A stretch of DNA of 64,000 nucleotides from Brachynemurus nebulosus (Eukaryota; Arthropoda; Insecta; Neuroptera; Myrmeleontidae): assembly GCA_035578155.1 (NCBI GenBank), contig JAPWDM010000001.1, forward strand, positions 165,637,498 to 165,701,497, given 5' to 3'. How positions within the stretch are numbered: the first letter of the stretch is position 1; every line of letters begins with the position of its first letter. This document shows, in pieces, positions 1 to 11,426 of the stretch. The notes beneath the pieces were generated by a model, which saw only the letters and a program-made list of their open reading frames with translations, had not been told where the DNA came from and ran no database searches. The translations under genes were made by a program, and so were the position numbers.

Positions 1-504
1 TTTTATGAATTTCAGGAAGATCGACAATTTTGATCAGATCTTCGAGTACCACAGCGGCAAGACTAGATTTTCTGAATTCTAATTTTTATTACGCAACCCT
101 GAAGAGTCCTTTTGTAGATCACAATCCAAAGTAAGGGTAATATACCTACAATCTTAGAAAAAATAAATCTCTTTTGCCGATTCATAAATAATTTTTTTTT
201 ATGAGCTAAGTATGACTCTTCATGCTGTAAAAGAAATGTACCACCTTACCCGGGCAAGTTATGTTAAAAGATTGCTCATTTATTGCAGTTTTTAAAATGG
301 TCTAAAATTTGCTTCGCTTTACTTTAAAAAAAAAAAAAAAATATTGCTATTTTACTGCAAAAAAATGTCATTTTGAAATTATTTCAATAATTACTTTCAA
401 ATTAGTTCAGTTACTTGCAGACACTTTTATGCCTGCGTAAACCAAAGATAGATGATGACCGAAGACAGAAAGTGGACAGGTAGTAGATTTACATTGGTGT
501 GCAA
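1..504. other. No gene seen; AT-rich spacer
   Basis: I see no coding signal or repeat boundary here, only AT-rich sequence with short homopolymers. Its last part may be decayed upstream sequence of the transposase fragment that follows. Confidence 0.4.
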
Positions 505-843
505 ATGTTGCTTCCTCGTGACTACGCTAATCATGTTAAATTTTGCCGAAGTATGTTACAAAAACTCAGAGAAAACCCACAATTCTTAGATAAAATTTTA
601 TGGACGAATGAAGGCACATTCAAAAAGGATGGATTCATAGATTCAAAATCTTCATAGTTATGCGATCAAAAACCCACATTCGGTTACGAGAAGAAGGGTT
701 ACAATATCATTTTAAGGTAAATTTGTGAATCGGGACATTGAACGGCGAAATAATAGGTCCTTTTAAATTGGCTAGAAATTTGGAGAAATTTATCACAATC
801 TTTTCTATCATCCCTCCAAGGGATATCGTTGACTTTTGGGACA

Positions 844-845
<2 letters not shown>
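505..845 (+). pseudogene. Fragment of a DDE transposase (IS630/Tc1-mariner-related)
   Basis: Read in two frames, this stretch gives a recognisable piece of an arthropod DDE-type transposase that cuts and joins transposon ends. The first block begins MLLPRDYANHVKFC, continues FLDKILWTNEGTFKKDG and stops at TAG. The second block, in another frame, begins [10 protein letters not shown]. The order 'FL-x-ILWT-[DN]-E-x-[TF]' followed by 'GEIIGPF' is what I know from this family. In the ILWTDE motif the usual catalytic Asp is Asn here. The HTH amino end and everything after residue ~35 of the second block are missing; the reading is cut by the (TA)n tract that follows. It is a dead fragment. The family call comes from motif memory and was not searched. 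Confidence 0.6.
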
Positions 846-1054
<209 letters not shown>

Positions 1055-1136
1055 GGTGCCCAGTCATACATATGTACATGTACATACACCATATTGTTTG
1101 TTGTACGTATCATAATCGTTTGATAGTGGTAGCGGT

Positions 1137-4100
1137 TAGTGATGAGCAAAATTAGTCTTGGTCTTGCAGTCTTGTCTTGGTCTTGCATTTTTTGCAAGAC
1201 TATGTATAGCAAGACCAAGACCAAGACCATAAGTATGATTGCAAGACCAAGACCAAGACTCGCGTGAGCAAGACCAAGAAAAAAGCAAGACTCTTGCTAA
1301 ACTATTTAAATAATTTGAAAGTATAATTAATACTGAAACTTTTTAAAGCAATATTAAAAATTGTTTCTTTAAAAATTCGAATTAAATACTTGCAATTAAA
1401 AATGTGTGATGCTGTCATAAATCAATATAACGCTTTCAACTAGCTTTATAAAATCTTTTATTTGGTCGAATAATAAGTAAAATATCGGCGTTTAGTAGGT
1501 TTTACGACTTTTAATAATAATAATAATAATAGATTTTACCACGTTTAATAGAAATTCATTTGGAACTAACTAAAGCCCTGAAAATTTCATCGAAATTAGT
1601 CAAATAGTTCCGAAGTTACGCGTTGGAAGGTTTTACGAATACTCAGGTGGACCAAGAGGCAGCCACAAGGCAAAATTTTTTTATGAACCGTAAAGAGTAA
1701 AATTTCTGATTTTTGAAAGAAAAAATTTTTACGTCACAAAGATGATTACAATGTCTTTGTTATGTCGGTAGACTTGGAAACATGGAATCGAAGGTTATGT
1801 GTATAGTCAGTAAAAAAACCAGGAAACTTTGTAATTTATGATGGATTGTTAACACCCTAAAATTTGAAACATAAACAGACAGCTTAAATGAAATATGTAG
1901 ATAGATAGAATATAAGAACGGTCAAGCGAGAAGACGTTAACAAAAAAAAAATTTTTTTTTAAATATCTACACATTAGTAGTCTTCATAATCTTTGTTAAA
2001 TTTGTTAAACTTGTTAAATGTTATTTATGTTATTCTTCGAAATAGATAAAAATCATGACCGACCTATTTACAATTGTGTTAATTATTACATATTTGATAG
2101 TTACGACAGTTATTTTATAGTTTTAAACCAGTTCTCGATTTCAATTTAACAAATAACATGCTCTTGGCCTTGTTATTTGTTATCGTCGAATTTCATCAAT
2201 TTTTTCTCGATTTGTTAATTTTTTTCTTCGAAATAACACATTTAACATGTTATAGCATGTTTAACAAAGATTATGAAGACTACTATTAAGAGAATTTCGC
2301 ACATATGTTAACATTCCAAGCACACTGGCACGAATATGCAGTACGACATTTTATTATTATTTTTTCAAGTAATCCTTTATGATTGTTCAATTTCTTTTTG
2401 TCACAAAATATTTATTTTTTATTATTGTAGGTCAGTTTCAGTTTTTAATATAATTTATGGAGACTTTCCATTGAAAAAAAAACTAGATTTATGGCCAATC
2501 TCTTTTTTTTTAAATAAAAAAGAAAAATAACTGAAGAATATATACAATTTTACATAACTCTGATTGGAACTCCCGGGAATTTACTATTTTTAACTTTTAG
2601 TCTCATAAAATACATACAATTTCACATACAAAGATAATGGGAAGTCGCCCTGGGCGATTACCCTTCTCATCTTTAGATAAATTCGTCAATAATAAAGGCA
2701 CTAGTTCATTTTCTGATATATTCTCGACTTCTTGTATATTTCGTTTTAGTGTTAAATATCTTACTGATTAGTCAATAGTCGTTAGAAGCATTACAATAAT
2801 TATACGTATATATAGCGAAAAAATTATTATTCTCATATGAACGCAATGAGTGCAATGGATATTTCATGTGGATCCAATCTTATAACAGGCGGTTTACCAC
2901 ATACACTACACTTTGGTGTTTCTCTTTCTTCTTTGGGAAAGCAATATGTTACAGAATTTTCAAAACTTTCTGGTCGTTGGTCAATATATCCACTTTTATA
3001 TCATCCATACTTAAACCAATTTTAAAAACTAGGCGACGAAAACTGATTGTGAGCTAGAGACTGAAGTTTTAGAATATTGTTACGAAGATGTAAATCAACA
3101 TCATACACTCATTTAAAATTACATTATCCGAAAATAATCTGATGAATTGTTTCCAGAGTCGCCTCCATCCAGAGGTTAAAATATTGACAATTGTATAGAT
3201 AAATAAAAATAAATAAATAAGTAAATAAGATTTGTATAGGTATCAGTAAAGCATGGGGGTGGGTATAATTATGTGTTGTATGATGTATTTTAAAGTATAT
3301 CGTAAGTTTGTAACAATTTATTACTAAAATACGAGATTGTTTGACCATATTTTTCCTTTATTAAATCAGAAAGTTAAAATTTTTCCCAAGTTAATATTAG
3401 CAAAGGGTGTATTTATGCAACAAGAAATAAACTGAAGTGATGTAAAATATATTAATTAAAAATTCTTTTATTTACACATAACAGTCTCCTCTTTTACCAA
3501 AAAATATCTGATAAAATTAGGGGTGGGGGGCGGGGGATGAAACGCCAATGATTTTATAAGTTTAATTTTGGTATCATAATAAAGATCTTTAAGTGTCATT
3601 TACAAATATATATAGCTTCCCTACCAAAGCTCTTACCATTTCCAAGTTATTTAAGAAAATTGAAAAAACTCAAATTTTCAGGGGTGAGTTTCACCCCCTT
3701 AAACCGCTTATGGGCACGAACGAAATATGCCTCATGATTAATTTTAATGAGATCTACAATCCACCACAGTGGAGATCTATCTCCACAGAGTGTCGCTCTA
3801 GACACCGGAAAATTGCCGCCCCTGCCTTTTCCTAAAAAAATGTCTTAATTACTTTTTCACTTTTTTCCTGAATGATTTTAATTTTAAGAGCGAAATTGTG
3901 GGTTATTATTGCTCTTTTTTCCTACCAAAAAATTAATGACGACCAAAAAAAGAAAAAACTTCAAATTCCAAATTTTGCTGCCCCTAGAGACCTCAAAACA
4001 AACTTCTAGCATAGAGCCGAGCTTGACGCTGTGTTGCGGTAAATTATCAAAACGCACCATGACAGTGGCTGTGATAGCTGAAATTTCGATTCAAAAATTC

Positions 4101-4303
4101 GCTAATAAAAAAAAAAATGCAAGAAAGTGCAAGATTTTTTAGCAATACCAAGACCAAAACCAAGACTGCATTCTGCAAGACCAAGACCAAGACCAAGACT
4201 CAATCCGCTCTAGCAAGACCAAGACCAAGATTCTTAATGCAAGAACAAGACCAAGACCAAGATTTGGTAGTCTTGGTCTTGGTCTTGCATTTGCTCATCA
4301 CTA
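1137..4303. mobile_element. Non-autonomous hAT-type element, CAAGAC-array family (long copy)
   Basis: The element starts TAGTGATGAGCAAA and ends with the exact inverse, TTTGCTCATCACTA. It is flanked by 8-bp target copies GTAGCGGT (1129-1136) and GTAGCGAT (4304-4311), 7 of 8 identical. An 8-bp duplication and a TAGTG terminus are hAT-superfamily hallmarks. Just inside both ends are dense arrays of the hexamer CAAGAC/GTCTTG (1150-1290 and about 4140-4290). The outer ~195 bp on the left and ~205 bp on the right match the 432-bp element at 59511-59942, which is therefore an internally deleted relative. No transposase is readable inside; the interior holds a nested MITE (1977-2283) and non-coding AT-rich DNA. 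It would need a hAT transposase supplied elsewhere. Confidence 0.85.
1977..2283. mobile_element. Nested MITE with inverted ends, TA-flanked
   Basis: The ends are inverted copies: GTAGTCTTCATAATCTTTG at the left and its complement at the right, each bordered by TA (1975-1976 and 2284-2285). The interior is rich in TTGTTAAA/TTAACA motifs that are themselves inverted about the centre. It lies inside the larger hAT-type element. TA borders suggest Tc1/mariner-type mobilisation, but no transposase is present. Confidence 0.7.
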
Positions 4304-4354
4304 GTAGCGATCTTGTATATCTATGGTGCACATGCTTCAAATTGTTTTTAATTT

Positions 4355-4745
4355 AACCCATGGGAATGAGGCATTTTCCCGCAATAAAAGTCTTGACCCA
4401 GGTAATAAAATATTTCGTTCAATAGTTCTTGCATAATGCGTGTACATGTTCAAAATAGTTTTTGAATTTTCCCGAGAAAATGAAACTTTTTTCACAATAA
4501 AAATGATCTTATATGTTGACACAAGTAATAAGTTATCACCACAACAAATATCATTAAAATCCGTTCAGTAGTTTTCGTGTAATGAATGCACACGCTCAAA
4601 ATGGTTTTTGTATTTTTCCGTGGAAATGAGGTTTTCCCGGAGTAAAAAGTATTCTAGATGTTGATCCAAGTAATAAGTTATCACCACATCAAATTTCATC
4701 AAAATCCGTCCAGTAGTTTTTACATGATGCGTGAACAGACAGACA
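4355..4745 (+). repeat. Three tandem diverged units of a retroposon-tail-like repeat
   Basis: Three successive units (spacing about 115 and 146 bp) each carry 'TTTTCCC..aaATGAgg', 'aaTAAAAAg', 'GTTGAcCcAaGTAATAaG' and 'TCAAAATCCGTtCAGTAGTTTT'-like segments. The array ends in GACAGACAGACA plus an A/T-rich stretch. A single further copy of the core is at about 41205-41275. Such wording is typical of the 3' ends of degraded insect LINEs (RTE-like); that assignment is an impression, while the tandem arrangement is directly visible. Confidence 0.6.
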
Positions 4746-4788
4746 GACAAAAATTTTAAAAAATCGCTGTTTTAGTATCTATATCCAT

Positions 4789-4875
4789 AACTATTTACAG
4801 TATAGGTACAATTTTCAAAAAATATTCCATGTACAGAAACGGTCTCGTTACAATTTTATTATATGTATAGATTAT
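4789..4875 (+). repeat. Dispersed repeat, copy 1 (copy 2 at 29569-29669)
   Basis: This ~85-bp stretch, containing ATTCCATGTACAGA and ACGGTCTCGTTACA, recurs in the same orientation at 29569-29669 with small differences. No boundaries or coding capacity are seen. Confidence 0.75.
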
Positions 4876-5647
4876 AATTAGAACTAATTTAATCGTCGAT
4901 AATGTTCAAGTGTTGTTTTGTCCTACGTTAAAAGCTTTCTTACAGTATGCATTTTAATACAATACAATACAATAATATTTGGATTAAAACCTACTCGATA
5001 AAAAATTATATTTAAAGATAATAATAATGCAAATTTTTAAGAAACTGTAAAAAAATGCAATTCTTATAAGATCACTTCGTCCGTCCGTCCGTCTGTCATG
5101 ATCGTTTTTCTCGAAAACTATGTACTATAGGAATTTTGGCATAATGGAAAATAACGTTAGAATTTGGCATAATGTTAGACCTCGATGACATGCACATATA
5201 TTGTCGGTCAACGACTAGAAAAAAAAATTATTTTGAAATAAAATGATGAGCCAGTTTGGTCTACAAAAAATTTAGTTATTTGAAAGACCTACCTCTAGAG
5301 ATTCTAAAACTATTTCTTTTTTTAAATAATTTTTAATACAGTGGTCTTAATGATATCTCAGAATGACTACTCCCTTGACTTAAGCTCTTGAAGCTAAAAT
5401 TTTGATTTTAATAGTAGCCTAGTCGGTCTGGTTCAAAATGGCGGATCGCAAAACAATATTAGCACGATCCAATTTTTTTTTTTTGTAATTGATTTGCATA
5501 CTTATAGGTAGTGTAAAACCAAAATGGCGTCATCCTACAGGTTGTGCTAAAGCCGCCATCTTGAAAAATGTGTTTTTCCAAATATCTCGTGAACGGCTGG
5601 GCCCACAAGAAAAGTACAAGAAACATTTTTCACAAAAAATTATATTT
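4876..5647. other. No gene seen; non-coding
   Basis: AT-rich DNA with a short (CCGT)n patch at about 5089-5100. Nothing in it reads as a gene. Confidence 0.4.
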
Positions 5648-6035
5648 CCCAACTTTTTTATTTAAAACTTTTTTTTCTAAAGTAATTAGAAATTTGATGA
5701 ATATACACGAAGATACGTACGTATCTAGACTATACGTACGTTGATTTACCTTCGTGTATATTCATCAAAAACGTGAACCTTTCTATGATACAAAAAAGCC
5801 GCATTTTCAAGCCTTTCGTACATGATATCTCGTAAACTAAGAGCTTTGGAAAAAAATGTTTAAGACAAAATTTATAGAGAATTGTATGCTCTATAATTTT
5901 TATAATAAGCTTAACCAACATAACGCTAACCGTTTTTAAATTACTTACCGAAAACCAAAAATTGGTTTTATTAAAGCGTAATAATTTTTGAAATAATTAC
6001 TTTAGAAAAAAAAGTTTTAAATAAAAAAAGTTGGG
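5648..6035. mobile_element. Inverted-repeat element with internal hairpin
   Basis: The left arm (5648-5692, CCCAACTTTTTTATTTAAAA..) and right arm (5994-6035, ..TTTTAAATAAAAAAAGTTGGG) are inverted copies of about 40 bp. Just inside the left arm is a second hairpin (about 5692-5711 with 5750-5769, arms TTTGATGAATATACACGAAG) whose loop holds the self-complementary TACGTACGTA. No target duplication could be fixed, so the superfamily is unknown. Confidence 0.65.
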
Positions 6036-7224
6036 CTACCGACTGTTCACTGTACGAAATTCTAAATGTGCGAGCCCGACTCACTCTTGGCTGATTTTTT
6101 TCTTTCTAGTCCAAAAAATTAAAACAATCATTTAAAATGACAAAACCATTAGAATAAAATAAAATCATACTACATATTACCAACAAAATATACTTAAAAT
6201 ATGATCTTTTAGCTTAACACTACTATAACGAATGAACTGCGAATGCCGCGTCGTTTAGTTTGTACGTAATACACAAGGAGTAACCGAAACTATCAACCAA
6301 ACAACAAATTAAATATTAAGTTTGTAAGATGAATTAAAAAATAATATAATCAAAAGAAAAAAAAGAAAACCAAGAATAGCGAAGAACGTCTCATAGATAA
6401 TGAAAGGTGAACGCGGTGGACATCGTCTGCAAACATTTGTAATGATCGTGTCATCAAAAAAAAAAAGAAAAAAGTCGAATAAAAAAATGACGAAAAACTT
6501 TCATTATCAATGTTAAAATTCAGAACACAACAAATCAAATATAACTAAATGTATCTAAATTAACATTGAATAAGTATTATAATTGAGACAAAAAACGAAG
6601 AATTTCCTTATTTACTGCACTGTTTTTTATGTCTTAATTTTTTTATTCAATTAGTTAAATAACTAATAAAAAAAAAGTAGCTACCTTGACGTAATCTTAA
6701 GTGAATATAATCTTATTTTTTATATCTTTATTTCTGTGTTAAAACAAAATGGCCAAACTGTTTATTGTTATGGATGTAATTTAATGAGAAGAACTGTCAA
6801 TCAGCAAAAATACGATAGCACAGTTTATTATAAGTAAATTTCTGGTAAATTGCTTTTAGGCAACAAATTTGAGTTGTAGAAAATACCAATTTATCTATCC
6901 CAACTTTTTTTTCATGGCAAAAGTGAAAAAAACTACAATATTCTTATGGGACTAAATATACAAGCATTAAATTATAAACTCAAAAAAAAAAAAAAAAAAA
7001 AAAAAACATTATGAATAAATTAAAGCATATGAATAATAAAATAATAATGATAATAAATTTATTACAAAATGTAATTTTAATAAAAATAAGTGGCAATTAT
7101 ACAGAAGCACGGCTCCGCCTATTTTTGGTTATAAAAAAACTACCAATTGTCTGATTCTCAAATTTCTTTAAAATTGGGTAGGGGCAGGAAATTTTTGTTA
7201 ATTTAATTCATGCATATTTAGCAC
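6036..7224. other. No gene seen; AT-rich spacer
   Basis: Low-complexity AT-rich DNA with a poly-A run at about 6980-7005. All frames are short and without recognisable motifs. Confidence 0.4.
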
Positions 7225-7232
7225 CATAAGAA

Positions 7233-7427
7233 CAGGTCTAACGAGAAAGAGGGGCAGTCAGGGGCCCGGGTTGTAGCCCCGGGGCCCGGATTTGAAAAGA
7301 GAGCACGGGAAAAATGAAAAGGGCTTTTTTTTGCTTGTTACCTATATTTTTGGAGAAAACTTTTTAAAAATATCTGGTTTATGCTTGAAGCCCCTAATTT
7401 TTCTCCCCACGGACCTACATAAGAATA
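7233..7427 (+). mobile_element. hAT-type MITE, GC-rich family A
   Basis: A 195-bp insertion with ends CAGGTCT / GGACCTA and perfect 8-bp target copies CATAAGAA (7225-7232 and 7428-7435). It is unusually GC-rich for its surroundings, with internal GGGGCAGTCAGGGGCCC and GCCCCGGGGCCC. Related copies with the same internal wording lie at 16375-16571 (same strand), 34136-34268 and 45061-45251 (both inverted). The 8-bp duplication indicates hAT mobilisation. Confidence 0.85.
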
Positions 7428-7566
7428 TTGTAATTTTTTCACTTTTGTTGTGAAAAAAAGTGAGGACAAATTTTCAAAGCCAAAAAAAGGTAGGAAAATT
7501 TTCATTGGTCGTTTCATTGTAAGTCTTTAAAATCTCAATAGCCACAATCACGACATTTAAAGGGGA

Positions 7567-8452
7567 CCACTAGTGTGACCGCCTGAAAAAAATGTGATTT
7601 TTGGGAATTTTTTTAAAGAAAACTACTGTATGGAATTTTTTAATATTTTAAGGATATATTCGTTGATATATAATAAATTCATGATAGAATTTTTGGACCA
7701 AAAAATTGAAAATTCAGTGAGATATTCGTGATTTCCCAAGGCTGTATAAAAAAGTCCCCCCACTGCTGCAGTGATAGCGACCTTCACAGTGCCTAAAATC
7801 AAAAAAACCAAAAAGCCTATTAAACTAGAAGGTATTGTCCGTGCCGTGAACCTTAATCGAACAAAAAAAGTTGAAATTTAACAAAATGGCGGATTTTTTT
7901 CAAAAAGTTTCAAAATTTGCGCGAAAATTGGATGATTTTTGGTTTGCAAAAATTACATTTTATATTCGATTGGAAAACTGGAGGTTCATGGCACGAAGAA
8001 ACATATATAAAAGAAGCTGCAATAAGAATCAACTCGATCGGATGACTTGTCTTCGAGTTATAACTGCAGCAAATTTGAAAAATGTGGTTTTTCTTTACCT
8101 TTTAGTTTTACTTACTGAGAATTTTTACTAAAATTATTTACGATGTACTCACTATAACGGTCATAGTAAAACTAGATGAGTCGTTTAAATGTGCCAGGGT
8201 CTAGCTTCTCCACAACATGTGACTGGCAGCCACGTCCAGAAATTCCTAGACGTTCCAGAAAACTATCAACTTTCATACATTTCTCAATATCTCAAAGTTA
8301 ACAATGAAAATCAGAATCCGCACTTCGGATGACTGTAACTCAAAAACTATTTGAGATATGCACTTGAAGTTTTGGTATGTTATTTTTAAAGGTATAGGCT
8401 ATCGGAACATGTAAAAAAATTTTCCAATTTTTTTAAAATGTCACACTAGTGG
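7567..8452 (+). mobile_element. CACTAGTG-ended element, copy 1
   Basis: The ends are inverted: CCACTAGTGTGAC at the left and GTCACACTAGTGG at the right. The 886-bp interior is present again in inverted orientation at 62538-63969, where a fold-back element has split it. Shared landmarks include CCACTGCTGCAGTGATAG, GGTTCATGGCACGAAG and GGCAGCCACGTCCAG. No convincing reading frame or target duplication was found; the terminal CACTAGTG is itself a palindrome, which blurs the edges. It is a non-autonomous DNA element of undetermined superfamily. Confidence 0.75.
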
Positions 8453-8996
8453 TTGCTTCTTAAAAATCTATAAAAGTTACTCCGAGTCTCAATAAAACTC
8501 ATAGAAAGGACTCTGACATTTCGTATACCCATTGCTTGCAGATGACATAGAAAATCCAATAGCACAAACTATCAGCAGGAGCGTATACAACCGAGCTTCT
8601 TGGAGAGGGGGGGGGCACGCGGAAAATATTAGGACTAATAAAATATTAGGATTAAAAAGGAAAAAAAAAAACGTCAACTGGTAAATTTACCTATATGGTG
8701 TTTAAAATTAATGCTTATTCAAATTTTGTACAATTTTAGCGTAAATAATTTTATCTTAAAATTTAAACATTAAAGGAGCGATCAGATCGACCCGGTCGCC
8801 TGGATCATTGTACGTAAAACCATTAAACGATAAAGTAATGACATAAGACAAAAATGTGACAAACTAACCAAAACATGTATTAAATTTTCTGGGTCAAAAA
8901 CTACTTTTCTACTTGATTTTTATCTATTTGAGTATTTGGGTATGGATCATACAACATAATAAAATTTTATAACATCGATTTAGACCGTAAAATGGT
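8453..8996. other. No gene seen
   Basis: AT-rich DNA with a short G run near 8607. Nothing is recognisable as a gene or complete element. Confidence 0.35.
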
Positions 8997-9004
8997 CGTC
9001 TGGG

Positions 9005-9208
9005 CAGAGGCATAACTACAAATCCCCCCCCCCCTGGAACGACTTTAACCAAGCAGCCCCTAAGCGTTTACTTTTTCTCGAAAAGTGGCGAGCAAAAAAA
9101 ACTTCTTTGCCGTAAATTTTCCTCAGTTATGCCCTATTTCTTTCCATTTTTATCATACTACCTGGAGTGGCTGTTCTACCTACCTGTTCCACTGTAGTTA
9201 CGCGTCAG
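9005..9208 (+). mobile_element. hAT-type MITE (CAGAGGC termini)
   Basis: A 204-bp insertion beginning CAGAGGCATAACTACA and ending TGTAGTTACGCGTCAG (imperfect inverse), flanked by CGTCTGGG (8997-9004) and CGTCTTGG (9209-9216), 7 of 8 identical. A C-run lies near 9026-9035. The 8-bp duplication points to the hAT superfamily. Confidence 0.75.
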
Positions 9209-9216
9209 CGTCTTGG

Positions 9217-9864
9217 TATAACCGGGGCTTTACTGTTGCTAATAAAAAACCAAAATTAAAATTGTTACCAAAATGATGGTGGAAACGCCGGTTAGCAACA
9301 AATTTTAACTGCTAATATTATGTGTAAATTTATACTCGTTTTTTCTGGATCAATTCTGCAAATAGGTAAACTAGTAAACTGAATTTACTAATAAGGTTTG
9401 TTTTTAATTTTGGCACAGCAAAATTAGTTATTCATTATAAAGAACTACAAATATAATAGAGATTTAATCTCAACTTAATCTGCGAAAAAAAGTAGAACAA
9501 AACATGATGAAAAACTTTCATTATCACCGTAAAAATTCACAACAACATACTAACTGAAATAAATTATGAGTACATCAAAATTAACATTGAATAAACACAA
9601 AAGGAATTTTAATATTTACAAAACCGTTTTTGTAAATAAATTTCTATTTACTAATTACTGGCAACGAGTCATCTTAATGTAATCTTGAAATCTTTAATAA
9701 ATAATCTTATTCTCTTTTTTTGGTGTCACGATTTAATACTGATGTTTTACATTACAACACAAAAAAAAAAATTGATTTTGAATACAATCGATTAATTTGC
9801 GATTCACATTCATAATATACATATTACATGTGTGCACCGTCAGTTATTAAAAGCGGTGGTTACA
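9217..9864. other. No gene seen
   Basis: AT-rich spacer between the hAT-type MITE and the Tc1-like element. No motif was recognised. Confidence 0.35.
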
Positions 9865-10225
9865 TACAGTTAGGTGCAAAACTGAACCAACCTCATAATA
9901 TTTCGAAATTATTTGGAAAGTAAATTTTAATAATAATCCTTCTTGAAAAAGTTTAATTATTTTTAATAACTATAGACAGCCAGCTACTTAACAGATATTA
10001 ATTTGTATACATATCTATTTATTTTGAATATGCGTTAATCCTTTTTCTTTGACTCAGTTTTGCACCACATTTCTATTTGTGCTGACACAGAGTGTTCTAC
10101 GCGATAAAAATATGTCCATATAGATTGAGTGTACCCTAAACAAAGAATACACAGCATCGACTTATTCTCAGTTTAAATCAGCGTGCCATAGCTAATGAAT
10201 AAAGCTACATTTATTTTTAATTTAC

Positions 10226-11247
10226 AAATAACGTATCCGATATCGAAATCTACTAAGAAATTAGTGATTGAATTATTAAAAAGTAGACAATCTACAAGAT
10301 ATATCGTTCGGAAAATACATATTAGCCAATCGACAGTACAAAAAATTCAAAAAAAAAATGTAATTTACTAATAGAGAAAAATGTTGGTGGTCAGAAAAAA
10401 AAACTATCAGGAGAGGATGTTAGAAGAGTTATTCGATATTTGGCTACCGGTGAAGCATCTTCGGCTTCTGAGGCAACCAAACTTTTACAGAAAGACGTTG
10501 GCAAGTCAGTAAATAAGTGGACAGTTCGTCGGGCATTACATTCCGCAAAGTTCCGAGCTGTCGAAAGAAAAAAGAGACCACTTCTCACTAAAAAAATACT
10601 AAAACCAGAAAATTTCTTTATAAAACAATATATAAAATGGGATGATGATGATTGAATGAAGGTGATTTGGTCAGATGCGACTAAAATTAATAGATACAGT
10701 ACAGATGGTCGCCGGTGGAATTGGAAAAGAACTAAAGAATTAAGACAACCAATGGATTACATTCAAACGATAAAGCATGGTGGTGGTAACATCAAGTTGT
10801 GAGGCTGTTTTTCAGCATTTGCTGCAGGTCTAATTCATAGGATTGATGGTAACATAAACAAAAAATTGTACTATAATATTCCCAGGATATATTTAACAGA
10901 AACAGTCGAAAACATACCCTATCCAGAAGATGAAATAATATTTCAACGTGACAACGATCCGAAACATACCTCGAAATTAGTAAAAAATTGGTTAAGTAAA
11001 CAAAAATTCCAAGTCCTGATGTGGTCATCTCAAAGTCCTAATCTCAATCCTCTTGAAAAATTATGGTCATATCTGAAGAATAAACTTTTGAATGAATATG
11101 AATCACCTCCGTCAAATTTAGATGTTTTATGGGAAGATGTACAGGAACAGTGGTACAAAGTCTCACCTGATTACTGCGAAAAAACTTGTTAGAAGTGTTA
11201 AAAAACGATCACATGCTGTTAGAAAAGCAAAAGGTCTGTGGACATAA
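10226..11247 (+). pseudogene. Decayed Tc1-like transposase of the outer element
   Basis: This was the cut-and-paste transposase of the outer element. In order it shows: an HTH region (SKSTKKLVIELLKSRQSTRY, then ISQSTVQKI); a second DNA-binding segment (GEDVRRVIRYLATGEASSAS to WTVRRALHSAKF); the first catalytic Asp in VIWSDATKIN; KHGGG and GCFSA; the second Asp in QRDNDPKHTSK; and NPLEKLW with the catalytic Glu, 34 residues after that Asp (DD34E). Damage includes stop codons after KNVIY, after KWDDDD (10653-10655) and before GCFSA (about 10799). There are also frame changes at a poly-A run near 10347-10400 and at EKTC near 11190, after which the normal tail RSVKKRSHAVRKAKG reads in another frame. 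No start codon is certain. The three catalytic residues survive, but the gene cannot be translated whole. Confidence 0.88.
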
Positions 11248-11426
11248 TATTAAAGTTTAATTTATTTGATGCTCGCTACAAGTGGTGCAAAAGTGAACCA
11301 AAGGTCATTATGATTATTTTATTCTAAAATAGGCTTTTAAGCTAAATTAAGTTTATAACTTTATGTATCAATAAATGTACTTTTCAGTTATATAAATATT
11401 GTTTTGATTGTAAGGTTTATAATATA

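Noticed and set aside
2837..3008. Minus-strand frame of about 57 codons with C-x2-C (PKCSVCGKPP)
   Set aside because: Looks somewhat protein-like, but is short, has a stop just upstream, no recognised family and sits inside a non-autonomous hAT-type element.
4117..4356. Lys/Thr-rich 79-codon frame, and the similar ones at 59467-59835 and 59762-59947
   Set aside because: They translate the CAAGAC subterminal arrays; the repetitive composition follows from the DNA motif.
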